Source: CAYJBH01 sp964370765 (GTDB taxonomy: Bacteria > Bacillota > Clostridia > Oscillospirales > Ruminococcaceae). From it: a stretch of 64,000 nt of DNA. Below, one piece after another: positions 49,861 to 58,679 of the stretch (within the stretch, counting starts at the first letter, position 1; each line of letters starts with the position of its first letter). The notes under the pieces are model-generated. The model saw only the letters and a program-made list of their open reading frames with translations, was not told the DNA's origin and made no database searches. The translations under genes and the position numbers were made by a program. The DNA is taken from assembly GCA_964370765.1 (NCBI GenBank), contig CAYJKW010000001.1, positions 1 to 64,000 of the forward strand, read 5' to 3'.

Positions 49861-50766
49861 ATGGAAATCATAATTTTAATATTGTTGGTGCTTTTAATCG
49901 GCGCTTTTTGTACTGCAGGCTGGGTGGTTAATAATAAAACCGTAAAGCCGACCGGACTTACCTACCAAGAGACTAGGGACGGTTTGATAGAGGCGGGTTT
50001 TTGTACATCAGGTGAGCTTGATAGCTACAAATTTATTAATACAACGATAAAATCAAAAAATGGATATGACCTTAGTGGTTTGTGGTTGCCTCAAGAGGGT
50101 GCTAAAAAAACGATAATAATTGTGCATGGTTTTACGATGAATGCACTTGCATCGGTACGCTATGTCGATGTGTTTTTATCAAAAGGATTTAATATATTAA
50201 TGTATGACCACCGTTATCACGGAAAAAGCGGTGGCGATAGCTGTACCATGGGTTATTATGAACAGGGCGACCTTTGTAGCTGGATAGATTGGGTGACTGA
50301 TCGTGTAGGAGAAGGGTCGGAGATAGGACTGCACGGTGAATCAATGGGTGCCTCTACCTCTATTATTGCTACAGCCAATAATGATAAAGTTAGCTTTGTT
50401 ATTGCCGACTGTGGGTTTGCTGATCTATGGGATGAGCTGGAGTTTCAGCTTAAAGGTAGCACAAAGCTTCCGGTAACACCGCTACTGCACCTTGCTGACT
50501 TTTTTAACAGGATAAGAACAGGTAGTAGCTATAGGGCGGTGTCACCGATTAAATGCTTGGAAAATATACATCAGCCGATTATGTTTGTACATGGCGATAA
50601 TGATAAGGTTACACCCTGTAGTGACTCGGTTGCAATGTATGAAAAGTATAAAGGGAAAAAACAGATATTTATAGTTAAGGGCGGTAATCATGCCGACTCA
50701 ATAAAGCTGCAAAAGGCTGAATATATTCAAGAGGTACACCGCTTTTTAGATAGCTTTTCGAGCTGA
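49861..50766 (+). CDS. Membrane-anchored alpha/beta hydrolase
   Basis: This 301-residue protein has an N-terminal membrane anchor (about residues 2-23) and an alpha/beta hydrolase fold: oxyanion HG motif VHGFTMNA, DHRYHGKSGG, nucleophile elbow GLHGESMGAST (Ser near 161), acid in HGDNDKVTP, and catalytic His in GGNHADS. The pattern is that of the YqkD/BAAT-like clostridial hydrolases of unknown substrate, probably esterase-like. Its end overlaps by 21 bases the end of the MFS gene on the opposite strand, so the two converge. Confidence 0.9.
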   Translation: MEIIILILLVLLIGAFCTAGWVVNNKTVKPTGLTYQETRDGLIEAGFCTSGELDSYKFINTTIKSKNGYDLSGLWLPQEGAKKTIIIVHGFTMNALASVRYVDVFLSKGFNILMYDHRYHGKSGGDSCTMGYYEQGDLCSWIDWVTDRVGEGSEIGLHGESMGASTSIIATANNDKVSFVIADCGFADLWDELEFQLKGSTKLPVTPLLHLADFFNRIRTGSSYRAVSPIKCLENIHQPIMFVHGDNDKVTPCSDSVAMYEKYKGKKQIFIVKGGNHADSIKLQKAEYIQEVHRFLDSFSS

Positions 50767-51894
50767 CCTGGTTAGCGAAGCATAAAGAATGAGCCCGGTA
50801 ACACAAAGTAGTGCACCAAAGGCAAAAGATAGGCTAATGCTGTACTGTGCCATCTTTCCGAAAACAAGATTTACAACTACACCCAGTACCGACATTATTG
50901 CCGAATAGATGCTAAGTTCGGTTGCGCGGTTTGTGCTTTTTACAAATTCGTTTTGTCGTTGCAGCTGTATTGGTTCGAAAAGGCAGTGTGCAAGCCTTAA
51001 CGAGACAACAAACAGGACACAGGCTATGCCGCTTGTAGTTATTGTTAATAAAGAACAACCGATAATTGCAACCAGATAGAATAATATTGTCGCAACTATA
51101 TTGCCAAACTTTTTGCCGATTGGTTCGGACAAAAAACCTAAGCTGCCAACTAATGATAGCAGTATAAACGCAGCACCAATGCCTGATAGAGGTATGCCTA
51201 CATCTTCATACTTAAGCTGCGAAATGAAAACGGTAATCAGCTGATGGGTCTGGTTGAAAAGTGTAATTGCAACAAGGTAAAGTATCAGCCTTGAATTGTT
51301 AACTATAGTTATTGTTATATTTTTTATTGACTGCCAATCGCTTTTTTTGCGTTTTTCTGGTAGGGACTCTTTTAAAAATAATGTTAAGATAAGCGCTAAT
51401 GCATGGCTAACTACCGTCAATAATGCAGAAAATCTATAGTTGTTACCTATTATCCAGGTGTAGATTATTGCTGCTGATAAAAGTCCCAACGAGCCGAGTG
51501 TGTTGTATATTCCAAAGTTTCGCCTACTATTTTCTTTTTTGTCTGACAGGTATACTATGCTTGTATCCAGTCCGGAAAGACCGGAAAATACAATGGCGAT
51601 AAGAACTCTTTCTAGCAAGAATAATACAAAACTGTCCGCCTGCCAAAATATAATTTTTGATACTAAAAATACTGTACAGGTAAGTACCATCATTTTTTTA
51701 TAACCTATTTTATCGGCAAGAATACCAAGTGGTATTTCAAGGCAGAGGCATAGTGCAAGCGATATACCCTCTATCGAGGTTATGTCAAAAATTGTAATAC
51801 CATACTCGTAGCGATAAAGTGTTGCGATAGGACCATAAAAAACCATGCCGTGCAAAAATGTAACGGCAAACATAATATATAAATTTTTTTTCAT
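50746..51894 (-). CDS. Major facilitator superfamily transporter
   Basis: This 382-residue transporter has twelve membrane segments. It shows LALCLCLEIPLGILADKIGYKKMMV (about residues 45-70), the MFS loop 2-3 motif in the form GxLADKxGxKK. The ATG at 51894 is chosen over a TTG two codons before because AAGGA stands six bases from it. It is the last gene of a minus-strand run after the amylase. It probably exports a drug or metabolite or takes up a sugar product. The substrate is unknown. Confidence 0.9.
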   Translation of the reverse strand: MKKNLYIMFAVTFLHGMVFYGPIATLYRYEYGITIFDITSIEGISLALCLCLEIPLGILADKIGYKKMMVLTCTVFLVSKIIFWQADSFVLFLLERVLIAIVFSGLSGLDTSIVYLSDKKENSRRNFGIYNTLGSLGLLSAAIIYTWIIGNNYRFSALLTVVSHALALILTLFLKESLPEKRKKSDWQSIKNITITIVNNSRLILYLVAITLFNQTHQLITVFISQLKYEDVGIPLSGIGAAFILLSLVGSLGFLSEPIGKKFGNIVATILFYLVAIIGCSLLTITTSGIACVLFVVSLRLAHCLFEPIQLQRQNEFVKSTNRATELSIYSAIMSVLGVVVNLVFGKMAQYSISLSFAFGALLCVTGLILYASLTRSARKAI

Positions 51895-51926
51895 TTTCAA
51901 TCCTTATAAAATGGGTACAACAATAC

Positions 51927-51944
51927 ACACCACGTTAGTGGTGT
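51927..51944 (-). repeat. Hairpin between amylase and MFS genes
   Basis: ACACCAC-GTTA-GTGGTGT, with partly complementary AACAATA flanks. No T-run follows on the minus strand, so it may be a processing or attenuating hairpin. Confidence 0.5.
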
Positions 51945-51996
51945 AGTGTTATTGTTATACACATCAAATTGGACTGTTCAATTTTATTATCCTTTT

Positions 51997-53451
51997 TTAT
52001 ATTTCTAGATAGTTTTCGTCTACATATACTGCTATGCTACCATCATTAACATGAAAGGTTGCACAGCCATCATCCTCTATTATGACTTTATCATTACTGT
52101 TGCCAAGGCAGTTTACTAGCGTCTTGCCGATAAACCTTTCGCCCATGCACATTCTAATGTTACCTGCAATACTATCGGTCATTACTACGGCAAGGCCGGA
52201 GTAGGTGTGATCATCATGCCCAAGGCGTGTAAAACCTACCACCGAGCTATCGTTGAAATAATCTATCTGATCACCATATGCAAGGTCACGTCGAAGTTTA
52301 ATTAATGTTGTTAGACCATCGCCTACCGGATTAATGTTATGGTGTGGTATTCCATATAAATCACCATAAAATACACAGGGTATACCGTCACGGCGTAGTA
52401 GAATTAAAGAGTAGGCGTGTAGCTTAAACCAACCCTTAACCCAACTTTGCAACGCCTGCCCAGGCTGTGTATCATGATTATCTACAAGCGTTACCGAGCG
52501 CTCGGGGCGTTGTGAAACAAGTGTATCGTTCAATATCTTACTCATATCATAGCTACCGTTGCTGTTGGACGCTTTGTGTAGGTTGTAGTGCAGAGGTACA
52601 TCAAAAATATGTAGGCTGTGAGCAGTTTTATCCAGATAGTATGTAAGTGCGGACAGGGTTTGATTCCAATATTCACCTACCGCAAACAGCTCTTTGCCGG
52701 TGTGCTCACGCATAGCCCGTAACCACTGTGCAACCTTTGTAAACTTGATATGCTTAACGGCATCAATCCTAAATCCATCAATACCGGTAGTGTCAAGATA
52801 CCATCTGCCCCACTGTACAAGCTCATTATAGGTTTCGTCATTATTAAGGTCAAGATCAGCGCCCATAAGATAGTCAAAATTTCCCATTTCGATATCTACA
52901 TCATCATCCCAATTTTTTCCATTAAAAAGGAAAAGCGCTTTTTGTGATGTAAGTTCGTCCCAATCAGTGCCATCAAAGTGGGTATGGTTCCAACAAAAAT
53001 CGGAGTATTTCTTGCCGCGTCTATCAAAGGTGAATTTTGTCCACGCCGATATCTCTCGCTCACCCTGCTGTACATGCCGTTTTGTAAGATCAAAAACCTT
53101 TGCCGTTACAAGTTCGGTTGCGTCAGCGCCTAATCGGTGGTTAAATACTATATCGGCATATACCTTAATTCCGGCCGACTGTAATGATTTTATAGCATCT
53201 AAATACTCGTCCTTTGTTCCGTATTTTGTTGCTACGGTGCCCTTTTGATCAAACTCTCCGAGATCGTACATGTCGTATACTCCGTATCCAACATCGTTTA
53301 CCCCAGACGCACATTTATACGCCGGTGGTAGCCAGATATCGGTAATTCCAATATCTGCCAACTGTTGTGATTTAGCACATGCGTCCCGCCATAATGAGCA
53401 ATCGGCAGGTAGATACCATTCGAAAAACTGAATTAAGGTACGATTTTTCAT
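51997..53451 (-). CDS. Cytoplasmic alpha-amylase (GH13)
   Basis: This 484-residue glycoside hydrolase has no signal peptide. It starts MKNRTLIQFFEWYLPADCSLW as in the cytoplasmic AmyA/GH13_5 enzymes. The four conserved regions are present: DIVFNHR, GFRIDAVKH with nucleophile Asp230, FAVGEYW with acid/base Glu260, and LVDNHDTQPGQ with Asp327. It would hydrolyse internal alpha-1,4 glucan or imported maltodextrin. It follows the carotenoid-oxygenase-like gene by 18 bases and is probably co-transcribed with it, an unexpected pairing. Confidence 0.95.
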   Translation of the reverse strand: MKNRTLIQFFEWYLPADCSLWRDACAKSQQLADIGITDIWLPPAYKCASGVNDVGYGVYDMYDLGEFDQKGTVATKYGTKDEYLDAIKSLQSAGIKVYADIVFNHRLGADATELVTAKVFDLTKRHVQQGEREISAWTKFTFDRRGKKYSDFCWNHTHFDGTDWDELTSQKALFLFNGKNWDDDVDIEMGNFDYLMGADLDLNNDETYNELVQWGRWYLDTTGIDGFRIDAVKHIKFTKVAQWLRAMREHTGKELFAVGEYWNQTLSALTYYLDKTAHSLHIFDVPLHYNLHKASNSNGSYDMSKILNDTLVSQRPERSVTLVDNHDTQPGQALQSWVKGWFKLHAYSLILLRRDGIPCVFYGDLYGIPHHNINPVGDGLTTLIKLRRDLAYGDQIDYFNDSSVVGFTRLGHDDHTYSGLAVVMTDSIAGNIRMCMGERFIGKTLVNCLGNSNDKVIIEDDGCATFHVNDGSIAVYVDENYLEI

Positions 53452-53469
53452 TAAGTTTCCTTTGTGTTG

Positions 53470-56109
53470 TTAAAGTTCTTTGGCTGCCAGTCTCATCCTT
53501 TTGTATAGTGGCCCAAAGAATGCCTTTGTATTTATCATATTATTTATCGTTGCAGATGTATTACCTGCCATATCGGCATAGTTAATACACATTGCCCTGC
53601 ACCGATCTGCGGATATCGGTACAAGTTTAATAACAAATGTGTTAATAGCTCTTTCATGTCCGTTTTCCGGCTTTGTATCGCTACTATATCTGCTTGTGCC
53701 GGGCATATTGTCGTGCTGAATTGACTTAGATGCGAATATTCTTTTTTCGGGATCAATTGCATTTAGAACCACAAAGTCAAAATGTCCAAGTGCAGGTATA
53801 TTTGTACTTGCAACTGCAGCTTCAAGTCTTGCATCTACCTTCCAATCATAAACCTCAAGTGGTTGTTTTTCGTGATCTGCCGGGTCACTTACAGGGTCTA
53901 TTACAGCATACCCTTGTGGCGAGGTCATATATTTAAACAGAGTGTCTGCATCAGCATCAACGCTACCAAATGCTCTTGTGACCAATACACCACTCTGCTC
54001 AAATGATCCGCTTACAGGTTTAGATTCTACCAGTACACCGTCCTTTATACTCTCAATCTTCCAACCGGTTGTCCTAAACATTCGTTCAGCCTCGTCATAC
54101 ATACGCATGGCAAACTTGGGGGCATCGGTTAGTCGCTCCTCCCCTATGAGATGCTCTTTGCCGGCATGTGTGCGGATTCGATTTTTGGAATATTCCTTTA
54201 ATATTTTTTCACAATAAAGATCTTCTTTATCACTTTGCGGGTCGAAGTAGGGGTAGATAATCTCATTAAATGTGCTTGAAACCTCTGTACCCCATTCGTA
54301 ATGCTCTTGTACGGGATAATCGTCCTTTAAATCTACATTGTAAACGACATCCTTTTTGTTAAGCTCTGCCTCATCATCGCTAGTAAGGAATACTGTATGG
54401 AACAGTACCGAGTTATTTAAGCTTTTATGCCCTAACTTACATATTGGACCGGCTGCAAGATTGCCGGCATCAAATATCCAGTATTCATGGCCTGAGCTGT
54501 CCTCTGTTTGCGCAATGTCGGTTACAACACCGGCAAGTAGATATCCATTGCCACTTTTGTCAGAATTTTCCATGCATGAAATGGTATATAATAACACCTT
54601 ATCCGGAAATTCGTAAACATCGGCAATTTTAAAATCACCCTTTGTTACCCTTGCGATGGAATTATTAGAGTTGATAGTTCCGCCTTTTATCTCACTAAGG
54701 GGAACGATTCGGGTTTGCACATCTTTATATGCATTGTACACCCTTTGCGGAAGCATCTCGGATTTAAAGCCTTTAAACATTACATATAAATCCTGCTCAT
54801 TGAAGTTTCTTTGTTGGCGCCCCATATAGCTATACATATAAGGTCCCCAACAATATTTTTTGTCCCTTATATAGTCGGACTCAATTTTAAGGGTTTTCAT
54901 ATCTACTACATGTTTGCCGATACTCGAGAGATCAAGGGGTGGTAATGTTCCATAGCCAACAATATTAGAAGGGAACAGGTTGCCCTTTAAATCCTTATCA
55001 TAGCTTCTGATTATTTCGGCAGTGTTGGTTGCAGGGGTATGCAACATATAAATTGTTAAAATATCATCCGGGTTTTCGTAATCGGCTATCAGGTGAATAC
55101 AGGCTTCATCAATCTCTATCTGTTTTGCGGTTACTACCTGCAGATTGTCGGTCATGTCTCGGCGGTCAACTACATAAACTATAGTTTTAGTATTTGGCAT
55201 TGGTGCATTTTTCCAGGGAGAAAGAATTTCGGCACCGGTAACAAAGGCTGTATCAGCAAGAAGTATATAATCCTTTGTAAATATAAGCTCATGTATACTC
55301 TGCTTTATCTCGATATCCGTTCCATCCTCGCTAATAATCGACCATTTTTTTATCTCGGTTTGGCCATCCCATTTCATAAGGATACAGGGGTGCGAGCCGT
55401 CCGCTTGTCTATACTGATAGTTTACAAGGAATAGTTCATTTGTAGCTGTGTCGGTGTATATTACATGTGAGTTACTGTAACCGGCAAATAGATTACCCAT
55501 TACATCGCCTGCCGTGCCAGCCATCATCGGTAACCATTCATCTCTTCTTCCAAGTGGAGTTGAAATCCGAAGATTCTCCCTGTCTATTACCCAAGGCCTA
55601 TCAACATCACTTGTAATTCCAAGTCTACCGTCAGGAAGTAGATACATGCCCTCAGTATAAGAAAACATGCCAAGTCCGGGCGACATAAACATCAACCCCA
55701 TATGCTCAAAACGGTGTTTTGTGCGCTGCAACGCAACCCTTGATATAGCAGCTGGGCTCCACATTAAGCGGTTTTGCAGCTTTGCAGCACCATCTTTAAA
55801 GCTTATTTTTACTATGTTTGTATCGCCAACCATAAATGCCTCCGGACTACCAAGGCATTGGCAGATATACATATTGCCGGAAATATCATGGGGTAGATTA
55901 CCATCAATAACGTTTAGCCCTATATGGCCGTCTATCGTGGTTGTGTTACAAACACTGTATGAGTCGGGAATAACGGTAGACTTTTTATTACGTTTTGATA
56001 AACGGGATGTTAAGTTTTTTACACCAATATACGAATTGCGTGTTCCACCCATAACATATCTTAATTTAGGATAGATATTTGTCTTAAGGTTTTTATTTTT
56101 TTTATCCAT
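53470..56109 (-). CDS. Carotenoid-oxygenase-like beta-propeller fused to a START-like domain
   Basis: Residues 50-600 of this 879-residue protein follow the carotenoid cleavage oxygenase pattern. Four histidines lie where the family holds its Fe(II): His215 (SNSHVIYTDT), His273 (SIHELIFTKDY), His339 (ACIHLIADYENPDD) and His571 (VLFHTVFL). The spacings 58, 66 and 232 resemble the known 55, 66 and 180. Residues 680-879 (GWKIESIKDGVLVESKPVSG ... YADMAGNTSATINNMI) look like a START/SRPBCC lipid-binding domain. It follows the YhfC gene by 20 bases. Substrate, oxygen use in an anaerobe, and activity are unknown. The sequence identity to known members is low, so the family call needs structure-based proof. 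Confidence 0.7.
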   Translation of the reverse strand: MDKKNKNLKTNIYPKLRYVMGGTRNSYIGVKNLTSRLSKRNKKSTVIPDSYSVCNTTTIDGHIGLNVIDGNLPHDISGNMYICQCLGSPEAFMVGDTNIVKISFKDGAAKLQNRLMWSPAAISRVALQRTKHRFEHMGLMFMSPGLGMFSYTEGMYLLPDGRLGITSDVDRPWVIDRENLRISTPLGRRDEWLPMMAGTAGDVMGNLFAGYSNSHVIYTDTATNELFLVNYQYRQADGSHPCILMKWDGQTEIKKWSIISEDGTDIEIKQSIHELIFTKDYILLADTAFVTGAEILSPWKNAPMPNTKTIVYVVDRRDMTDNLQVVTAKQIEIDEACIHLIADYENPDDILTIYMLHTPATNTAEIIRSYDKDLKGNLFPSNIVGYGTLPPLDLSSIGKHVVDMKTLKIESDYIRDKKYCWGPYMYSYMGRQQRNFNEQDLYVMFKGFKSEMLPQRVYNAYKDVQTRIVPLSEIKGGTINSNNSIARVTKGDFKIADVYEFPDKVLLYTISCMENSDKSGNGYLLAGVVTDIAQTEDSSGHEYWIFDAGNLAAGPICKLGHKSLNNSVLFHTVFLTSDDEAELNKKDVVYNVDLKDDYPVQEHYEWGTEVSSTFNEIIYPYFDPQSDKEDLYCEKILKEYSKNRIRTHAGKEHLIGEERLTDAPKFAMRMYDEAERMFRTTGWKIESIKDGVLVESKPVSGSFEQSGVLVTRAFGSVDADADTLFKYMTSPQGYAVIDPVSDPADHEKQPLEVYDWKVDARLEAAVASTNIPALGHFDFVVLNAIDPEKRIFASKSIQHDNMPGTSRYSSDTKPENGHERAINTFVIKLVPISADRCRAMCINYADMAGNTSATINNMINTKAFFGPLYKRMRLAAKEL

Positions 56110-56129
56110 AACAACTCACTTCTATGCAG

Positions 56130-56972
56130 TTAATATCCTTCGCTTATTGCCTGTTTTGACTCCTCCGGCAGAATGTTTACAATTGTAAACATCTTCTTGA
56201 TTTTTATAATTACCACTACCGCTATAATGGCAACTACAAGTAACATAAGTTCGATATAAAGCAAATTGGCACCATTAATGTTTAATAGCACACTTGCAGT
56301 ATCAATAACAGTATGTGCAACCATTACTATTGCAATACATATAGGCAGCTTTTTAGCAGTAATACCATAGCAGATTATTAGTGACATAGCTATATGAAAT
56401 AGCGTTGCAAAAATTCTTTCAAAACCAGCAACTAAGAACATGCTAGGTTCTGTTGCAACGATTGTATCGATTAACCCAGTTGCCATGTCTGCATCGCCTA
56501 GCATCTGTGCAAGCCCTGCTGCTCCGGAACTGTTTATGATAAATACAATCACCAAATTATTAATGTAGGTAAGTCCGACCAGATACATAGCTTCAATTGC
56601 ACCATGCCCAAAACCTGCACCAAGGCCAAAGTGATAGCTTAGTCTGTTTTTCATAACAAAAAAAACTACTAACCTTCCTGCTGTTTCAAACAATGCTGCT
56701 GAAAAACCTAACAACAATGCATAAACTATAGGATTGTTTTGAGTAAATTCCTGATATTGCGGCATCATGGAAAATAGCTGTAGTAGGGTAAGTCTAATAA
56801 CTATCTGTGGAATATAAAAACCCAAAGCACCGGCAATAATTGCCGGCGTAATTCCTTTGACTTTTTTTGCAAGAACAACCCAGATTATTAAGGGCAATAT
56901 CAAGGTTATTAGTAAGGTTATAGCTATAAAGACAATCGAACTTGTTGGTACAGGGCCTAATGATGACATCAT
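56130..56972 (-). CDS. YhfC-family intramembrane glutamic-type protease
   Basis: This 280-residue membrane protein has about eight hydrophobic segments. It carries the YhfC signature: ALFETAGRLVVFFVMKNRL (Glu and Arg near 95-100) and GLGAGFGHGAIEAMYLVG (His and Glu near 123-126), the residues proposed to form the active site in the CPBP-related glutamic protease group. It overlaps the YbjQ gene by four bases and precedes the carotenoid-oxygenase-like gene. A role in cleaving a membrane peptide is possible. Confidence 0.85.
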   Translation of the reverse strand: MMSSLGPVPTSSIVFIAITLLITLILPLIIWVVLAKKVKGITPAIIAGALGFYIPQIVIRLTLLQLFSMMPQYQEFTQNNPIVYALLLGFSAALFETAGRLVVFFVMKNRLSYHFGLGAGFGHGAIEAMYLVGLTYINNLVIVFIINSSGAAGLAQMLGDADMATGLIDTIVATEPSMFLVAGFERIFATLFHIAMSLIICYGITAKKLPICIAIVMVAHTVIDTASVLLNINGANLLYIELMLLVVAIIAVVVIIKIKKMFTIVNILPEESKQAISEGY

Positions 56973-57280
56973 ATGAACTTTACCGCTGTGCCATATGCCA
57001 TAACCTCGGCGGCACCGGCCATTACTGCTGCAGAGGAATAGCGCATTGCAACTATGGCATCCGCACCAAGGGCTGTTGCATCCTCGACCATTCTTTTGGT
57101 TGCAAGCGCACGTGCTCCGTTCATCATATCGGTATATGATGTAAGTTCACCACCTACTAAAGTTTTAAGGCTCGAACCAATATCACTGCCAAGGTGTTTA
57201 GACTGAATGGTGGAACCTTTAACAAGACCTATAATCTCAATGTTTTTGCCAGGAATATTTTCACATGTAACAATAATCAT
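56969..57280 (-). CDS. YbjQ-family (DUF74) putative metal-binding protein
   Basis: This protein of about 103 residues has the conserved block LVKGSTIQSKHLGSDIGSSLKTLVGGELTSYTDMM and ALGADAIVAMRYSSAAV, typical of the YbjQ/UPF0145 family, small pentameric proteins of unknown biochemical role. The ATG at 57280 is chosen; a TTG four codons upstream is the open-frame start but lacks a good ribosome binding site. It is the first gene of the minus-strand run that continues with YhfC, the carotenoid-oxygenase-like protein, amylase and MFS carrier. It is divergent from the pilus operon. Confidence 0.9.
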   Translation of the reverse strand: MIIVTCENIPGKNIEIIGLVKGSTIQSKHLGSDIGSSLKTLVGGELTSYTDMMNGARALATKRMVEDATALGADAIVAMRYSSAAVMAGAAEVMAYGTAVKFI

Positions 57281-57456
57281 AATAATCACCAATTGTTTGT
57301 TCGTACCATGATTATATCACTAGTAACATACTATTTCAATAGTAATGATTTTAAAGTGAATTAATAATTATAAATAAACACCTAAAAATGTTTAGTAGGT
57401 ATATTTTTTTCCATTGTGTTAAGAATAGTTTTATCAGTCAATAGGGGGGAGTAGCG

Positions 57457-58659
57457 TTGCTTTACTACACATATACAGCCCGCAACATGTCCGGTGTAGT
57501 TGTAAAGGGCGTTTTAGAGGCTAATAGCAATGATGATTTTTTTAAGGCTATTGATAAGCGTAACCTAACCTGTATAGCTTATCAAGCAAGCGATAAAGAG
57601 AGCGAAAAGGTTGCTACAACATTTAATCTAAATAGCAAGGATTTAATAATTTTTTGCAAAAAGATGGGGACGATGATCTCTGCTGGGATAGGTGTTACAG
57701 GTTGCCTTGATGTACTGATAGGATCTGCATCCAATGCAAAAGCTGCCAACCTTTACAGGCGATTAAATGAATCGGTTCGTAGCGGTATGCCGTTATCACA
57801 GGCGATGACGGAGGAGGGCGAGTCTTTTCCGGCGCTGATGTATTATATGGTGCAAAGCGGTGAGGAGAGCGGAAATATTGATAGTATATTTTTGCGTATG
57901 TCGGAGTATTATGATAAGCAGCTAAAAACAAACCGTAAGATTAAAAGCGCATCCTCCTATCCTAAAATGCTTGGCGTTGTGGCGTTTGGAGTTGTTGTTG
58001 CACTTTTTGGGTTTGTACTGCCGGAACTTTTTGTTATGTTTGATGGGATGGAGATTCCGGCAGTTACACGCTTTATGATAACACTCTCAAACATTGTTAC
58101 ACAGTATTGGCCGATATTAATAATCGGTAGCTTATTATTGTTTTTTTTAATTAAGATAATATTTAAGCTTAATGCAGTAATTCGTTTTACCGATAAAGTA
58201 AAACTAAAGATACCACTTATAGGCGGGTTAACGAGGATGATATATTCCGGTAGATTTAGCTCTACTCTTGCCCTTTTGTATGCATCGGGATTGCCACTGC
58301 TTGACACACTTCGGCTTTCAACTAATGTGATAAACAACAGCTACATGGCAGAAAAGCTGGAACTTGCGACACAGGATGTAAGCTCAGGAGTTACACTATC
58401 TAAGGCTGTCTCAGACTTAGATATATTTGATACAATGCTACCCAGTATGATAGCTATAGGCGAGGAAACAGGCGATCTGGACGGCATGTTAAACAGCACT
58501 GCCGAGTATTATGAGGGCGAATCTGATAGTGCAATAGAATCCATCTTAGGAATATTAGGACCTGCACTACTTGTGCTTATGGCAATAGTAGTTGCAATAA
58601 TATTAATATCGGTATTGATGCCGATTTATAACGGATATGGTTCGATAGCAGCGTTTTAA
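57457..58659 (+). CDS. pilC: Type IV pilus inner-membrane platform protein PilC (GspF family)
   Basis: This 400-residue membrane protein has the two repeated GspF domains (about residues 60-185 and 260-385), with the conserved KMGTMISAGIGVTGCLDVL and FSSTLALLYASGLPLLDTLRLS, and three membrane segments. It forms the platform on which the ATPase acts to polymerise pilin. The TTG start follows GGGGGAG. It is the first gene of the pilus operon, unlike the frequent order with pilB first. No clear promoter hexamers are visible in the 165 bases before it. Confidence 0.94.
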   Translation: MLYYTYTARNMSGVVVKGVLEANSNDDFFKAIDKRNLTCIAYQASDKESEKVATTFNLNSKDLIIFCKKMGTMISAGIGVTGCLDVLIGSASNAKAANLYRRLNESVRSGMPLSQAMTEEGESFPALMYYMVQSGEESGNIDSIFLRMSEYYDKQLKTNRKIKSASSYPKMLGVVAFGVVVALFGFVLPELFVMFDGMEIPAVTRFMITLSNIVTQYWPILIIGSLLLFFLIKIIFKLNAVIRFTDKVKLKIPLIGGLTRMIYSGRFSSTLALLYASGLPLLDTLRLSTNVINNSYMAEKLELATQDVSSGVTLSKAVSDLDIFDTMLPSMIAIGEETGDLDGMLNSTAEYYEGESDSAIESILGILGPALLVLMAIVVAIILISVLMPIYNGYGSIAAF

Positions 58660-58679
58660 ACTAATATAGGAGCAAAATA

